Assembly: GCA_030431455.1 (NCBI GenBank)
Contig: JAUIJE010000005.1
Location: forward strand, 310,001 to 374,000
DNA from: a bacterium
GTDB taxonomy: Bacteria; Myxococcota; UBA727; JAUIJE01
Reading direction: 5' to 3'
Length of the DNA: 64,000 bases
The position numbers and the translations under genes are program-made. Shown one piece after another: positions 1-8,904 of the stretch. Numbering within the stretch: the stretch's first letter is position 1; each line of letters starts with the position of its first letter. The notes under the pieces were generated by a model, which made no database searches, was not told the origin of the DNA, and was given only the letters and a program-made list of their open reading frames with translations.

Positions 1-462
1 CATCTCGTGTTGCTCGCGGTGGGGCCCGGCGTGTCCCGTCCCGATGGCCCCGCCCTGTGGGCGCTCGACGACGACGAGTGCTACGTCCGGCCCGAGGGCC
101 GCGGGGTGCTGGCCAGCCCCGGGGACGAGGCGGTGTCCGCCCCGTGCCTCCCGGTGCCCGACCCCGACGCCCTCGACGCGCTCGCGGTGCGCCTGGCCCG
201 GCTCGCGCCCGGGCTCGCCGAGGCCCGTGTGCAACGACATTGGGCCTGCCTGCGCACCTTCGCCGCCGACCGCCAACCCGTGCTCGGCCCCGACCCCCGC
301 GTCCCGGGTCTCTTCGTGCTCGCGGGCCTGGGGGGCCACGGCATGACCTTGGGCGCGGCCCTCGGGGCGGACCTGGCCGCGTCGGTGGACGGGGCCGCGG
401 TCGAGCCGGCCTGGGCCACCGCGCGCCTCACCCGCAAAGGAGGGCTCAGTGCCGTCGCCTGA
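1..462 (+). CDS. FAD-dependent oxidoreductase (DAO family), C-terminal part
   Basis: The gene is cut by the left window edge; 153 C-terminal codons are visible. The segment RTFAADRQPVLGPDP followed by GLGGHGMTLGAALG is the usual end of DAO-type FAD oxidoreductases (glycine or D-amino-acid oxidase relatives). In that family the Gly-rich loop closes over the flavin and an upstream Arg contacts the substrate carboxylate. The FAD-binding Rossmann motif would lie outside the window, so the substrate cannot be judged. The stop codon overlaps the start of the next gene by 14 bases, so the two are probably translated from one mRNA. Confidence 0.72.
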   Translation, partial: HLVLLAVGPGVSRPDGPALWALDDDECYVRPEGRGVLASPGDEAVSAPCLPVPDPDALDALAVRLARLAPGLAEARVQRHWACLRTFAADRQPVLGPDPRVPGLFVLAGLGGHGMTLGAALGADLAASVDGAAVEPAWATARLTRKGGLSAVA

Positions 463-1354
463 TGTGGACAAAAAGCCCGCGCCCCCGCTGCCGGAGTGGC
501 TCGCCGACGAATATCCGTTCGCCCGGCACACGATGCACGTCGAGGGGCGCGACATTCATTTTGTCGACGAGGGCGAAGGCCCCGCGGTGCTGCTGATGCA
601 CGGCAACCCCACCTGGGGGTTCTTGTACCGGCACGTGATCCGCCGGCTGCGGGACGCCAAGGTGCGCTGCATTGTCCCCGACCTGTTCGGGTTTGGGCTT
701 TCCGAGAAGCCATCCGCCTGGCGGGCGCACACCCTGACCGCCCACGCCCGGACCATGGGCCGCTTGCTCCAGGCGCTGGTCGACGACGACGTGGTGTTGG
801 TGGGCCAGGACTGGGGCGGGCCGATCGTGCTCGGGGCCGGCCGCGAAGCGGGGCTGCCGATCAAAGGCATTGTCCTCGGCAACACCGCGGTGCTGCGGCC
901 CGCGCGGCCCTTCCGCTCCAAGCCTTTCCACCGGCTGAGCCAACTTCCGGTGGTGAGCGATGCGTTGTTCCGCGGGGGCAACCTCCCCGTCACCCTCATG
1001 AACCGCGTACAGCACCAGCGGCTTGGCCGCGTGACCCAGGCCGCCTACCGCTATCCCTTTTTGCGCATCAAAGACCGTGCAGGTCCATTGGCGCTGGCCC
1101 GGATGGTGCCCAACGCGGAGGACCACCCCAGCACCCAGGCCATGGACGACATCTGCGCGTTTGTCGAGCAGGTCGCCGCCCCCGTGACCCTGGTGTGGGG
1201 GCGCAACGATCCCATGCTGGGGCGGACCTTGGGCCGGCACCGACGGGCCTTTCCCACCGCCCGGGTGGTGGACACCGTGGCCGGCCACTTTCTGCAAGAG
1301 GAAGTGCCCGACGTGCTCGCGGACGAAATCTTGCGCGCGGTGCGCGCGCGCTGA
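449..1354 (+). CDS. Alpha/beta hydrolase, haloalkane dehalogenase-like
   Basis: A 301-residue alpha/beta-hydrolase that looks closest to haloalkane dehalogenases, which cleave carbon-halogen bonds by an Asp nucleophile. Visible features are the oxyanion-hole motif HGNPTW (51-56), the nucleophile elbow VGQDWGG with Asp121 where most relatives have Ser, a likely acid at Asp254 in WGRNDPML, and the catalytic His280 in AGHFLQEE. Asn52 and Trp122 sit where the family binds the halide. The GTG start at 449 is chosen because AAAGGAGGG lies just upstream. It overlaps the preceding oxidoreductase and converges directly on the next gene. The true substrate is unknown; an epoxide hydrolase-like role is the alternative. 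Confidence 0.82.
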   Translation: MPSPDVDKKPAPPLPEWLADEYPFARHTMHVEGRDIHFVDEGEGPAVLLMHGNPTWGFLYRHVIRRLRDAKVRCIVPDLFGFGLSEKPSAWRAHTLTAHARTMGRLLQALVDDDVVLVGQDWGGPIVLGAGREAGLPIKGIVLGNTAVLRPARPFRSKPFHRLSQLPVVSDALFRGGNLPVTLMNRVQHQRLGRVTQAAYRYPFLRIKDRAGPLALARMVPNAEDHPSTQAMDDICAFVEQVAAPVTLVWGRNDPMLGRTLGRHRRAFPTARVVDTVAGHFLQEEVPDVLADEILRAVRAR

Positions 1355-2083
1355 TCATTTCCCGCAGTGACGTTGCTTCATGGTGTCGCGGGCTTCGACC
1401 ACGGTGAGCGCGGCCGAGCGGGCCCGGCGCACCAGGGACGGCGCCTGGGCCGCCGCGTCGAGACACGAGGGCGCGGCATCGCCGCCCCACACCCGCTCCA
1501 CCAACCGGTAGGTACATTGGTACGCCACCGGGGGCGCGGGCAGACCGGCCCGCCGACAGAGCGCCTCGAGCAACAACATCGTCTGGTCCGCGTCGTGGGC
1601 GGCGATGAACTCCGCCTCCCCCACCGCGTCCCACAGCGCGCCGTGGGCGGTGCCGAACTCCGCGTCCCCCCGCACCCGGCCGGGAAACGTGAACAGGCTC
1701 GCGCCACCGACGCTCCGCCCCCGCACCGACACCAGCGACAAACTCGCCCGGCCGTCGTCGTCCACCCGATCGAGCGCGAGGGCCACAAAGGGCCCCCGGT
1801 GGTACAGGCACGGCTCGCCGCCGCTTTCGCGGAAGGCCTCGACCTCGAGCAGCCGAGACACCAGCCGACACCGATCCTCGTCCGGGCGCACGCGGTACTC
1901 GGTGGCGGTGCGCACCAGCTCTTTGTCCGAGAGATGCTCGAGGAGGTGGCGCGCATCAATGGCATTGGATCGCGCGACCTTGGCCGCGAGCTTTCCCTCG
2001 TCGCCGGTCAAATCCAACTTGCGCGCAATGGTCTGCAGACGACGTCTTTCGACCGTGGCGAGAATGGCCCGCTTGAGACTCAC
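1355..2083 (-). CDS. Hypothetical protein with degenerate DEDDh exonuclease-like domain
   Basis: No confident family. The N-terminal 80 residues are helical and charged, and a stretch around HLSDKELVRTATEYRV resembles a SAP-type helix pair. The C-terminal half is laid out like a DEDDh 3'-5' exonuclease: PFVALALDRVD stands where motif I (FVALDxET) is expected, and FIAAHDADQTMLLLEAL followed by GLPAPPVAYQCTYRL matches the motif II region and the strand after it. The acidic residues that bind metal are changed, so it is probably inactive (inference). A longer TTG start at 2101 is open, but GGAGG lies inside that extension, placed for the GTG at 2083. Confidence 0.6.
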   Translation of the reverse strand: MSLKRAILATVERRRLQTIARKLDLTGDEGKLAAKVARSNAIDARHLLEHLSDKELVRTATEYRVRPDEDRCRLVSRLLEVEAFRESGGEPCLYHRGPFVALALDRVDDDGRASLSLVSVRGRSVGGASLFTFPGRVRGDAEFGTAHGALWDAVGEAEFIAAHDADQTMLLLEALCRRAGLPAPPVAYQCTYRLVERVWGGDAAPSCLDAAAQAPSLVRRARSAALTVVEARDTMKQRHCGK

Positions 2084-2143
2084 TTGCTCCCCGACCTCCA
2101 AGCTCGTCGAGGGTCACGCATCATTTTCGCGCTGTAAAGTCCT

Positions 2144-3037
2144 TCACCGGGTTGAAACACCCAGCAAATGTTCACGCAACGCTTTGTGGATCGCGTCGAA
2201 AAAGGGCGGGGACAAATGGTGCCCCATCTCGTCCAACACCAACAGACGCGATCGCGGCACGACCTCATGGGTGTCGTGCGCGGCCGCCACCGGCACCAAG
2301 GGATCGAGCGCCCCGTGGATCACCAGCGTGGGCACATCGAGCGTGGCCAACTGATCGCGGCGCTTATCGCGATCCTCCAGCAGGGCCAAGAACTGCCGGC
2401 CGAATCCATCGGGATGAAACGCGCGATCAAAAAACGCCGCTTCCTCCGCCCAGACCTCCTCCTCGTCGAACGCCACCCCCGGGCCGCGCAGCACCCGCGC
2501 CGCCTCCACGCCTTTTTTGATCGCGGATTCCCGCGTGTCGCCGGCGGGTGCCAACAAGGCCCCGAGCGCCTCGGGGGTGGGAAAGCTCACGTCTTGTCGC
2601 CCGGTGGTGCTCATCACCGACGTCAGGCTCAGCGTTCGGCCGGGGTGGGCGATGGCCAAACGCTGCGCGATCATGCCCCCCATCGAACAGCCGAGCACGT
2701 GCGCTTTGTCGACCCCGGCCGCGTCGAGCACGCGGCGCATGTCATCGGCCATGTCCGACAGGGTGTAGGGCACGGGGAAGTCCTCGCCGGTGAGCGACTT
2801 TTCCACCGCCGCGAACATCTCGATCGCGGGGGCGACATCCACCGCGTCCGACAGGCCCCCATCCCGGTTGTCGGCGCGAATCACGTACAGGCCGGCCTCG
2901 ACGAGGGGCGCAAAAAAGGTCTCCCGGTACGCGGTGAGCTGGCTGCCCACGCCGCAGACCAAAAGCAGGGCCGGATCCTGCGGGGAGCCGTGGGTCTCAA
3001 AATAGATGCGGGGGCCGTCGCTGTCGGTGTGGGGCAT
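2144..3037 (-). CDS. Alpha/beta hydrolase (serine nucleophile)
   Basis: A 297-residue alpha/beta-hydrolase without signal peptide. The nucleophile elbow is GCSMGGMIAQRLA (Ser near 118). The acid is probably the Asp in HGALDPLVPV and the base the His pair in EMGHHLSPPF. An early YVIRADNRDGGLSD resembles hydrolases annotated as aclacinomycin methylesterase-like or peroxidase-like enzymes; the substrate is not predictable. It is read leftward and its start is only about 50 bases from the divergent pseudokinase gene, so the two promoters must share that gap. Confidence 0.8.
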   Translation of the reverse strand: MPHTDSDGPRIYFETHGSPQDPALLLVCGVGSQLTAYRETFFAPLVEAGLYVIRADNRDGGLSDAVDVAPAIEMFAAVEKSLTGEDFPVPYTLSDMADDMRRVLDAAGVDKAHVLGCSMGGMIAQRLAIAHPGRTLSLTSVMSTTGRQDVSFPTPEALGALLAPAGDTRESAIKKGVEAARVLRGPGVAFDEEEVWAEEAAFFDRAFHPDGFGRQFLALLEDRDKRRDQLATLDVPTLVIHGALDPLVPVAAAHDTHEVVPRSRLLVLDEMGHHLSPPFFDAIHKALREHLLGVSTR

Positions 3038-3087
3038 CGCGGGGTCAGTTCTTGCGTTGGGTGGCGTGTGGGCCCCAGAATAGGCCC

Positions 3088-5040
3088 GTGAGCGAACGAG
3101 AGTTTACCGTGCTCGGTCCCCTCATGGGGGGAAAGAGTTCACAGGCGTTCTTGGGGTGTGTGCAGGACGACGAGGGCGACGTCCACGGACAAGTCCGCCC
3201 CGTGGTCATGGTGTTCATGCCCGAGGAGCTCGCGGCCAACGAAGACCTGATGGCGCAAGTCTCCGCCGAGACCAAGGTCGCGTCGCGCATCGACCACGTC
3301 AACGTGATCGGGGTGTGGGGGGTGGCGCGGCTGCCCGAGGGCACCGCCCGCGTCGTCGAGTTCGCCGACGCAGAGAGCCTTTTTGCGGTCTACGAACGCC
3401 TGGCCGAACAGTCGCGCACGCTCCCCACCAACATCGCCGCCGCCCTCTGCCAAAACGCGTGCATGGGCGTGCACTACGCGCACGAACTCGGGCGCATGGA
3501 GAGCGGCGAGCCCCTCATCCACGGTGGCATCCGGCCCGGGACGTTGCTGGTCAGCTACCAGGGCATGGCCAAAGTCACCGGCTACGGCGCGGGCATCCTC
3601 GCCGAGTGGATCCGCAAAGGCCGTGGCGAGGAGGCCGCGGTCCGCGATCCCTACACCGCGCCGGAGCAGATCTTTGGCGGGCGCAGCGCGGCCACCGAGC
3701 AGACCGATGTATATGCATTGGGCGCGGTGATGTTCGAGGCGCTCACCGGCCGCCCCCCCATCGATGAAGACGCCGGCTTGGCCGACGCGCTCATCCGGGA
3801 CGACGTCGATCCCGCCCAGCTCGGGGACGTCCCCGACTCCCTCGCGCAGATCGTGGTTCACGCCATGAAGCGCACCGCCCAAGACCGCTTCCACTCCGCG
3901 CTGGAGATGCGCCACGCCATCCTCGACACCGGCCTGTGCGCGTCCGAGCTCGAGGTGCGCGCGTTCATGGAAGAGCTCTTCCCGCCCGACTACCCCACCC
4001 GGGTGGCGCGCATGAGCCTGCTCGCCGCGGCCCGCAAAAAACGCCGCGACGCGATCAGTAAAAAGCGCATCAACCAGAGCAAACCCCCGTCCCCCGCGGA
4101 CAAGACGGGCAAGAACGAGCGCGCCCTCGACACCGACCCCGACCAAGCCCCCGTCGCCGATCACGCCGACACCGACTCCGACGAAGCCGTGCTCCCCCCG
4201 CCCTCGTCCGAGCACCGACCGGTCGATCCCCTCGGGGGCGACACCATCCCCGAGACGCCTTCGCACCGGCCCACCGCCGCCCGGTCGGACAGCCACCCCG
4301 CCGCCCCCGCGCCCACGTCGTCGTCGGGACCGATCACCACCTCGTCGCCCCTCCCCGCGGCCGCGCCCTCCGAGCGCGTGGTCGTGGTCAAACAGGGCGG
4401 CGGCATTCTCCCCATCGTGCTCGCGTTGATCGCGGGGGGCGCGGTGATGGCCGCGATTGTGCTCTACCTGCAAAAGGACGCCCCACCGCCCCCGGCCCCG
4501 GTGGCCACCCCCGCGCCCGCCCCCACCCCCCCGCCGGCGCCGGCCCCGGTCGAGCCCGAAAAGGACCCCGACCCCGCGCCGTCGTCGACAAAAAAGGCCC
4601 CCCCACCCAAACCGGCCAAACCCAAACCCGCCACCGTGCGCATCACCACCCTGGCCGGCGTGGCCATTCTCGTCGACGGCAAGAAGATCGGCGTGGGGGA
4701 CGCGACCTCGGGTGAGCTCAAGGCGGGCAAACACCGCGTCGCCCTCGTCGACAAATCCCGGGGCATCAACCTGACCCGAAGCGTGCGGCTGCGGTCGGGG
4801 GACAAAAAACGCGTCGAGTTCGACATCGGGCGCGGCACCTTGATCCTCGATGCGCCGCCGGGGGCGAAGGTGATCATCGACGGCAAGAGCCGCGGCCGCA
4901 CCCCCCTCAAAGACACCAGCTTGTTCGAGGGCCGCCACACCGTGGTGGTCAAAAACGACCAAGGCGCGCAGTTCAAACGCAGCTTCCGCGTGCGCCCGGG
5001 CGACGAGGTCACGATGTGGGTGGAGTTCCGCCAACGCTGA
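3088..5040 (+). CDS. Membrane-anchored Ser/Thr pseudokinase with two PEGA domains
   Basis: A 650-residue protein with a kinase-like domain (about 10-290), a charged and Pro-rich linker, one membrane helix (about 439-462), a second Pro-rich linker and two PEGA-type repeats (about 518-650). Late kinase landmarks are kept: YTAPEQ for APE, and DVYALGAVMFEALTGRPP. The catalytic ones are lost: the beta-3 Lys region reads VVMVFMPEE, HRD reads HGGIRPG (145), and DFG reads GYGAG (165). It therefore should not phosphorylate in the usual way and more likely acts as a scaffold or sensor (inference). The PEGA repeats would face the periplasm. The GTG at 3088 gives MSEREFTVLGPL; an upstream in-frame start at 3052 has no better ribosome site. 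Confidence 0.82.
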   Translation: MSEREFTVLGPLMGGKSSQAFLGCVQDDEGDVHGQVRPVVMVFMPEELAANEDLMAQVSAETKVASRIDHVNVIGVWGVARLPEGTARVVEFADAESLFAVYERLAEQSRTLPTNIAAALCQNACMGVHYAHELGRMESGEPLIHGGIRPGTLLVSYQGMAKVTGYGAGILAEWIRKGRGEEAAVRDPYTAPEQIFGGRSAATEQTDVYALGAVMFEALTGRPPIDEDAGLADALIRDDVDPAQLGDVPDSLAQIVVHAMKRTAQDRFHSALEMRHAILDTGLCASELEVRAFMEELFPPDYPTRVARMSLLAAARKKRRDAISKKRINQSKPPSPADKTGKNERALDTDPDQAPVADHADTDSDEAVLPPPSSEHRPVDPLGGDTIPETPSHRPTAARSDSHPAAPAPTSSSGPITTSSPLPAAAPSERVVVVKQGGGILPIVLALIAGGAVMAAIVLYLQKDAPPPPAPVATPAPAPTPPPAPAPVEPEKDPDPAPSSTKKAPPPKPAKPKPATVRITTLAGVAILVDGKKIGVGDATSGELKAGKHRVALVDKSRGINLTRSVRLRSGDKKRVEFDIGRGTLILDAPPGAKVIIDGKSRGRTPLKDTSLFEGRHTVVVKNDQGAQFKRSFRVRPGDEVTMWVEFRQR

Positions 5041-5124
5041 ACCCGCGGCCACCGCGCGAAAAGTGATCCACCCGCGCAGGGCCCGGACCGATCTCGTTAG
5101 ACTGCCGGCGGAGGTTTGTCGTCG

Positions 5125-5703
5125 ATGCTGTTGCCCCTCGCCATGTTGCTGCTCGCGCCCCAAGACTTCGGTGCCCTCAAAGGCCAAGCCCAGGAGGTGG
5201 AGAGTCTCAAGAAGACCGTCTCCGTGTTGGTCGGGGATTGTGAGGGGGCCGAGTACGAGACCGCCGTCGCCTGCCAACAAAACCGCGCCAGCGAAGAAAA
5301 GAAGCTGCGGAAAGACAAGCACTACATCTACCTCGGCGTGCCCGAGGCGAGCCTCATCCAGTACGGCGGCATGAAGGGCGGCAAAGCCCGCCTGCTGTGG
5401 GTGCCGATGGTCGACGCTGGCGAAGGCTATGCCCTCAGCGTGGGCAAGCCGCTGCGCCTCGACAAGAACGGCTCCCCGGTGTTCAAAAAGATGGTCGTCG
5501 ACATCACCCTCGCCCCCGGGGTGCTCGAGTCCGACGTTCAGCGTGCGATGCGGCTGGGGATGTTGAGCATCGAAGTGGTCGGCGGGTTCGGCAAGAAGTG
5601 GAGCATGAAAAAGGGCGGCAAGACCGCCACCGGGGTGTCGTTCAAGCTGGACGGCCTGCGGGTGCTCAACGCGCGCAACGGCAAAGTGTTGGGCGAGATG
5701 TAG
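5125..5703 (+). CDS. Exported hypothetical protein
   Basis: A 192-residue protein with a short hydrophobic N-terminus (MLLPLAMLLLAP) that looks like a signal peptide, then a charged segment with two cysteines (GDCEGAEYETAVACQQ) and a mixed alpha/beta C-terminal part ending in NARNGKVLGEM. No family recognised. The ATG at 5125 is preferred over a TTG nine bases upstream because GGAGG at 5110-5114 is correctly spaced only for the ATG. It follows the pseudokinase on the same strand after 84 bases, so co-transcription is possible. Confidence 0.7.
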   Translation: MLLPLAMLLLAPQDFGALKGQAQEVESLKKTVSVLVGDCEGAEYETAVACQQNRASEEKKLRKDKHYIYLGVPEASLIQYGGMKGGKARLLWVPMVDAGEGYALSVGKPLRLDKNGSPVFKKMVVDITLAPGVLESDVQRAMRLGMLSIEVVGGFGKKWSMKKGGKTATGVSFKLDGLRVLNARNGKVLGEM

Positions 5704-5706
5704 CCT

Positions 5707-6708
5707 TCAGGCCGGGTCTTCGTCGACGGCGGGCGCGTTCGATCCGCGCCCCAGGCGCTGGCCGAGTTTGCCGAGCCAGGCCCGCCACTCCGCGGGGCGG
5801 AACACACAAAAATACAGTGACAAGGTGATGGGCGAAAACGGCCCCACCACCATGAACACCAAGATCATCAGGTGCATGGTGATGCCGATGACGGCCCACA
5901 CCCAGCGCAGGTCCCAGCGGTTGAACCACCGCCGGAGACGCCCGGGACGGTCCGCGGTGTTTCGGTAATACAACACCAGCAGCAACAGGGGCGCGCCGGC
6001 TTCCCACAGCCAGGTCACCAGGGTGCCGATCTGGGTCAGGGGGAAGACATACGCGGCCCAGCTGTGATCGAACCGGCCCCAGGTCGGTTGCTGCAAGATG
6101 TAATAAAGCGCCGACCACCCGCCGATGGGCAGCCAATACGCGCTCACCTTCTGGATGCCGGTGGTCCCGTAGAGGAGCACGATCTGCAAGATGAGCAGGT
6201 ACCGCGGCCAAGCGGTGATGAGTTCGTCCGACGACCAACGGCGGTTCTTGATGTAGCAGTCCACCGACCAGGTGACGGTGGCGCGGGTGAGCAACAGCAT
6301 CCACAACGCGTTGGTGATCACAATGTCAGAGGAGCCAGAGGTCTCGCCGTTGAGCCGGTGCAGGTTGAGATACGACACCAACAGCACAAAGATCGACACC
6401 CGGCCGAACAGGCCCAGGGTGACAAACACACTCGAGATGCACGCGGTCCACACCAGCGTCCAGGTCAACCCTGGGCTCGGTCCCCCCAGTCGCCGCACGA
6501 GGTGCTGCCCCGAGCCAAGCGAACGGTAGCCGCCGTCTTTGAAATCCACCCAAATCACGTCGGGGATTTCGCGGTAGATAAGCAGCACCATTGTGGCGAA
6601 CACGGTGAGGCCGGCCCCGATGCGCAACAACGCCATCGACTCCCCGGTCTCCCGGGCGTCCCAAAACGCCACCAGACGATTCCACCGGGAGGGGCGCGCG
6701 TCGGTCAT
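5707..6708 (-). CDS. HTTM-domain integral membrane protein (gamma-carboxylase-like)
   Basis: A 333-residue polytopic membrane protein of the HTTM family, which shares its membrane core with vitamin K-dependent gamma-carboxylase. Hydrophobic helices recur through the whole length (for example FATMVLLIY, ISSVFVTLGLFGRVSIFVLLVSY, AVIGITMHLMILVFMVVG). A conserved-looking LNLHRLNGETSG and YGTTGIQKVSAYW lie between helices. The biochemical role of bacterial HTTM proteins is unknown. It overlaps the upstream gene by 4 bases (start within ATGA), so the two are translationally coupled, and it is last in a three-gene leftward operon. Confidence 0.82.
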   Translation of the reverse strand: MTDARPSRWNRLVAFWDARETGESMALLRIGAGLTVFATMVLLIYREIPDVIWVDFKDGGYRSLGSGQHLVRRLGGPSPGLTWTLVWTACISSVFVTLGLFGRVSIFVLLVSYLNLHRLNGETSGSSDIVITNALWMLLLTRATVTWSVDCYIKNRRWSSDELITAWPRYLLILQIVLLYGTTGIQKVSAYWLPIGGWSALYYILQQPTWGRFDHSWAAYVFPLTQIGTLVTWLWEAGAPLLLLVLYYRNTADRPGRLRRWFNRWDLRWVWAVIGITMHLMILVFMVVGPFSPITLSLYFCVFRPAEWRAWLGKLGQRLGRGSNAPAVDEDPA

Positions 6709-7400
6709 CGGTACCCCTGCAGGTCAAAGCGCAGCTCACGCTGAAACTTGCCGCCGATCTCGCGCTTGCCGTCGCGGAGCTCTTCGGGGCTCGGGGTGCG
6801 GAACTTCCACTGCCGGATGCGCACGCGGGTCGCATCGGGGAAGTCCTCGGCCGCGTGCCGTGCGATCCACTTGCCGAACGTCGACCACCGACGGTCGTAG
6901 CGTTTCCAGCCGTGCAGGAAGATGATGCGCCGGATGCGGTGGTGGTCAAACGTATCGCGCATCCAGGTGTACTCGTCGGACCGGCCCACGTAGACCGGGC
7001 GCCAGATGCCGTCCTGCTCGACCTCGATGAACAGCCGGACCGGATAGCGGTGGGGCGCCGAGAACATCCGCCAACTTTGCCGCGCCCCCGTCCAGTTCAT
7101 GTAGGGCATGAACGGCCACAGCACCCAGCGGCGCACCTCGAGGATGGCCTTGGACGCATCCCACAAGAAATCACGGAACTCCACGTCGTTCCAGGTGAAC
7201 CCAATGCTTCTGGAGCGTTCGGCCCACATGTGCATCTCGTTCTTGACGCTGGGGTCATCCCACGAGCTCTTCTGGAGCGCGCCTTGGGGCGCCGGGAACG
7301 CCATCAGACACACCGCACAGATGTGAAACAGGATCAGCGCGGTCCGGATGTGGGGCCACCACCCGCGAAAGCCTTCGGGCCGTTGTTGCTCAGGGCTCAT
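6705..7400 (-). CDS. HTTM-associated membrane-anchored protein
   Basis: A 231-residue protein with one N-terminal membrane helix (about 20-35, ALILFHICAVCLMAF) and a soluble domain rich in Trp, Arg and Tyr (WRMFSAPHRYPVRLFIEVEQ, then a charged C-terminus). I do not know a named family, but similar one-helix proteins often sit beside HTTM genes, and here both ends overlap neighbours by 4 bases (upstream lipoprotein and downstream HTTM gene). Tight coupling suggests it forms a complex with the HTTM protein (inference). Confidence 0.75.
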   Translation of the reverse strand: MSPEQQRPEGFRGWWPHIRTALILFHICAVCLMAFPAPQGALQKSSWDDPSVKNEMHMWAERSRSIGFTWNDVEFRDFLWDASKAILEVRRWVLWPFMPYMNWTGARQSWRMFSAPHRYPVRLFIEVEQDGIWRPVYVGRSDEYTWMRDTFDHHRIRRIIFLHGWKRYDRRWSTFGKWIARHAAEDFPDATRVRIRQWKFRTPSPEELRDGKREIGGKFQRELRFDLQGYR

Positions 7401-8827
7401 GCCGCGTCCCCCGCCCCACCGTCTTGGCCCGCGTCCAAAAGCCCGCCATCCCCCGCGCCCCCGTCAAGCCCCCCGTCGACGAGCGGGTCCCCCGCGTCCA
7501 CCCCCGCGTCGGGGGGCGGCAAGGGTTGGCAGGTGCCGAACACCGCCGCGCACGCGCTCGGGGTGGTGACAAAAAAGTCACTGGTCACGCACTCCACCCC
7601 GTTGCAGGGGCCGCACGGTTCGCCCTCGGGACAGACCAGGGGGTCGCACGCAACCTCGACCGGACCGGGGTTGTACAGCCCGATCTCGCGCGAGAACGCG
7701 CGGTCACAAAAATCCCCGTCGAGGCAGGCCCGGGACAGCGGCCCTTCGCCCCCCGCGAGGTCGGTGCTGCCATCCCCGTTGTAGTCAAACGCGTACTGCG
7801 AACAGAACGCGATGCAGATGCCGTCGTCGGGCCTTGGGCCCTGGATGTCCAGACACAGGGGCAAGGCCCCGTTGTCGAGGTCACGGTAAGGTTCGCGGTC
7901 GCAGAAATCGTGGTCGACGACCTCGTTGCACAGTTGCCCGGTGTTGAGCGGCAAGTCGTCGAGGCCGACATAGGGCGCGGCCACGCCGCACAGCCCGCGG
8001 GTGTGCACGCAGTAGTTTTGGTTCTGGACCGGGACGCAGCGATAGCCGTCCTCGTCGTGGCACGGACACCCCGGGGCGCTGGGGTCCTCGCAGAGCGCGG
8101 GGGGACAGGTCACGCGGCTGTCCGGGTCGAGGTCGTTCACCAGTTGGTAGTCGACGACCGAGGTCGTGATCCAGTCGAACAGGCACACGTCGTCGAACGT
8201 ACAACTGTCGTCGTCGGCGTCACCGAACGTGCAGGTGTCGCGACACCGCATCGCCTCCACCACCGCCACCCCGTCGGGGCCGGCGGTGACCTCCGAGGCG
8301 GCGCAGGCCCGGCCCAGCGCGCAGGCGTCCGGGTCCTCGAACGCAAAACACACCCCGTCGCGCACGTACTGGATCGGCGCACACGCCGTCGCCACCCACT
8401 GGGTCGTCGTGGGGTCGAGCACGGTTTGGCAGCTCTCGAACTCGTCGCACACCTCGGGCACCTCGACCACGAGGTTGCCGTCGAGCACGTAGCAGTCGCG
8501 CCGACAGATGCGCTGCAGGGGGTCGGCGATGTCCTGCAGGCACGACAGCCCGGCCGCGCACGGGTCGTCCACGGTGCAGACCTCACCTTCGAGACGGATG
8601 CCGACCACGGCCGCGTCGGGGGGCCCCGCGTCCAGACCCGCGTCCGGTCGTGCCCCGCCCGCGTCGAGGCCGCCGTCAACGCCCCCGTCGAGACTTTGCG
8701 TGCCTCCGTCGACGGGCGGGCGGAACACGGGACCGGCGTCGCGGGACAGGTCGATGCGCGGCCCACACCCGGCGAGCGCCAGAAACGTCCAGGTCCACAG
8801 CCCGCGGGCCACCCAGGGGGTCGACAT
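7397..8827 (-). CDS. Cysteine-rich lipoprotein with GG/DG-rich linker
   Basis: A 476-residue predicted lipoprotein: MSTPWVARGLWTWTFLALAGC ends in a lipobox, with Cys21 as the lipidation site. A low-complexity linker of Asp, Gly, Ala and Pro follows, then a domain with many spaced cysteines (CTVDDPCAAGLSC, CHDEDGYRCVPVQNQNYC, CGPCNGVEC) typical of secreted disulfide-rich proteins of myxobacterial type. The C-terminus is again (V)DGG/DAG-rich. The start is set at the ATG at 8827; a longer frame upstream would bury the signal peptide. It is the first gene of the operon with the two HTTM-related genes and overlaps the next by 4 bases. Confidence 0.8.
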   Translation of the reverse strand: MSTPWVARGLWTWTFLALAGCGPRIDLSRDAGPVFRPPVDGGTQSLDGGVDGGLDAGGARPDAGLDAGPPDAAVVGIRLEGEVCTVDDPCAAGLSCLQDIADPLQRICRRDCYVLDGNLVVEVPEVCDEFESCQTVLDPTTTQWVATACAPIQYVRDGVCFAFEDPDACALGRACAASEVTAGPDGVAVVEAMRCRDTCTFGDADDDSCTFDDVCLFDWITTSVVDYQLVNDLDPDSRVTCPPALCEDPSAPGCPCHDEDGYRCVPVQNQNYCVHTRGLCGVAAPYVGLDDLPLNTGQLCNEVVDHDFCDREPYRDLDNGALPLCLDIQGPRPDDGICIAFCSQYAFDYNGDGSTDLAGGEGPLSRACLDGDFCDRAFSREIGLYNPGPVEVACDPLVCPEGEPCGPCNGVECVTSDFFVTTPSACAAVFGTCQPLPPPDAGVDAGDPLVDGGLDGGAGDGGLLDAGQDGGAGDAA

Positions 8828-8904
8828 GTGAAATGCGTATCGCTCTGCTGCACCGCGGTCAAAACCCGTCGCAAGGCCTGGGGTCGACGCGGTATACACA
8901 GGCC

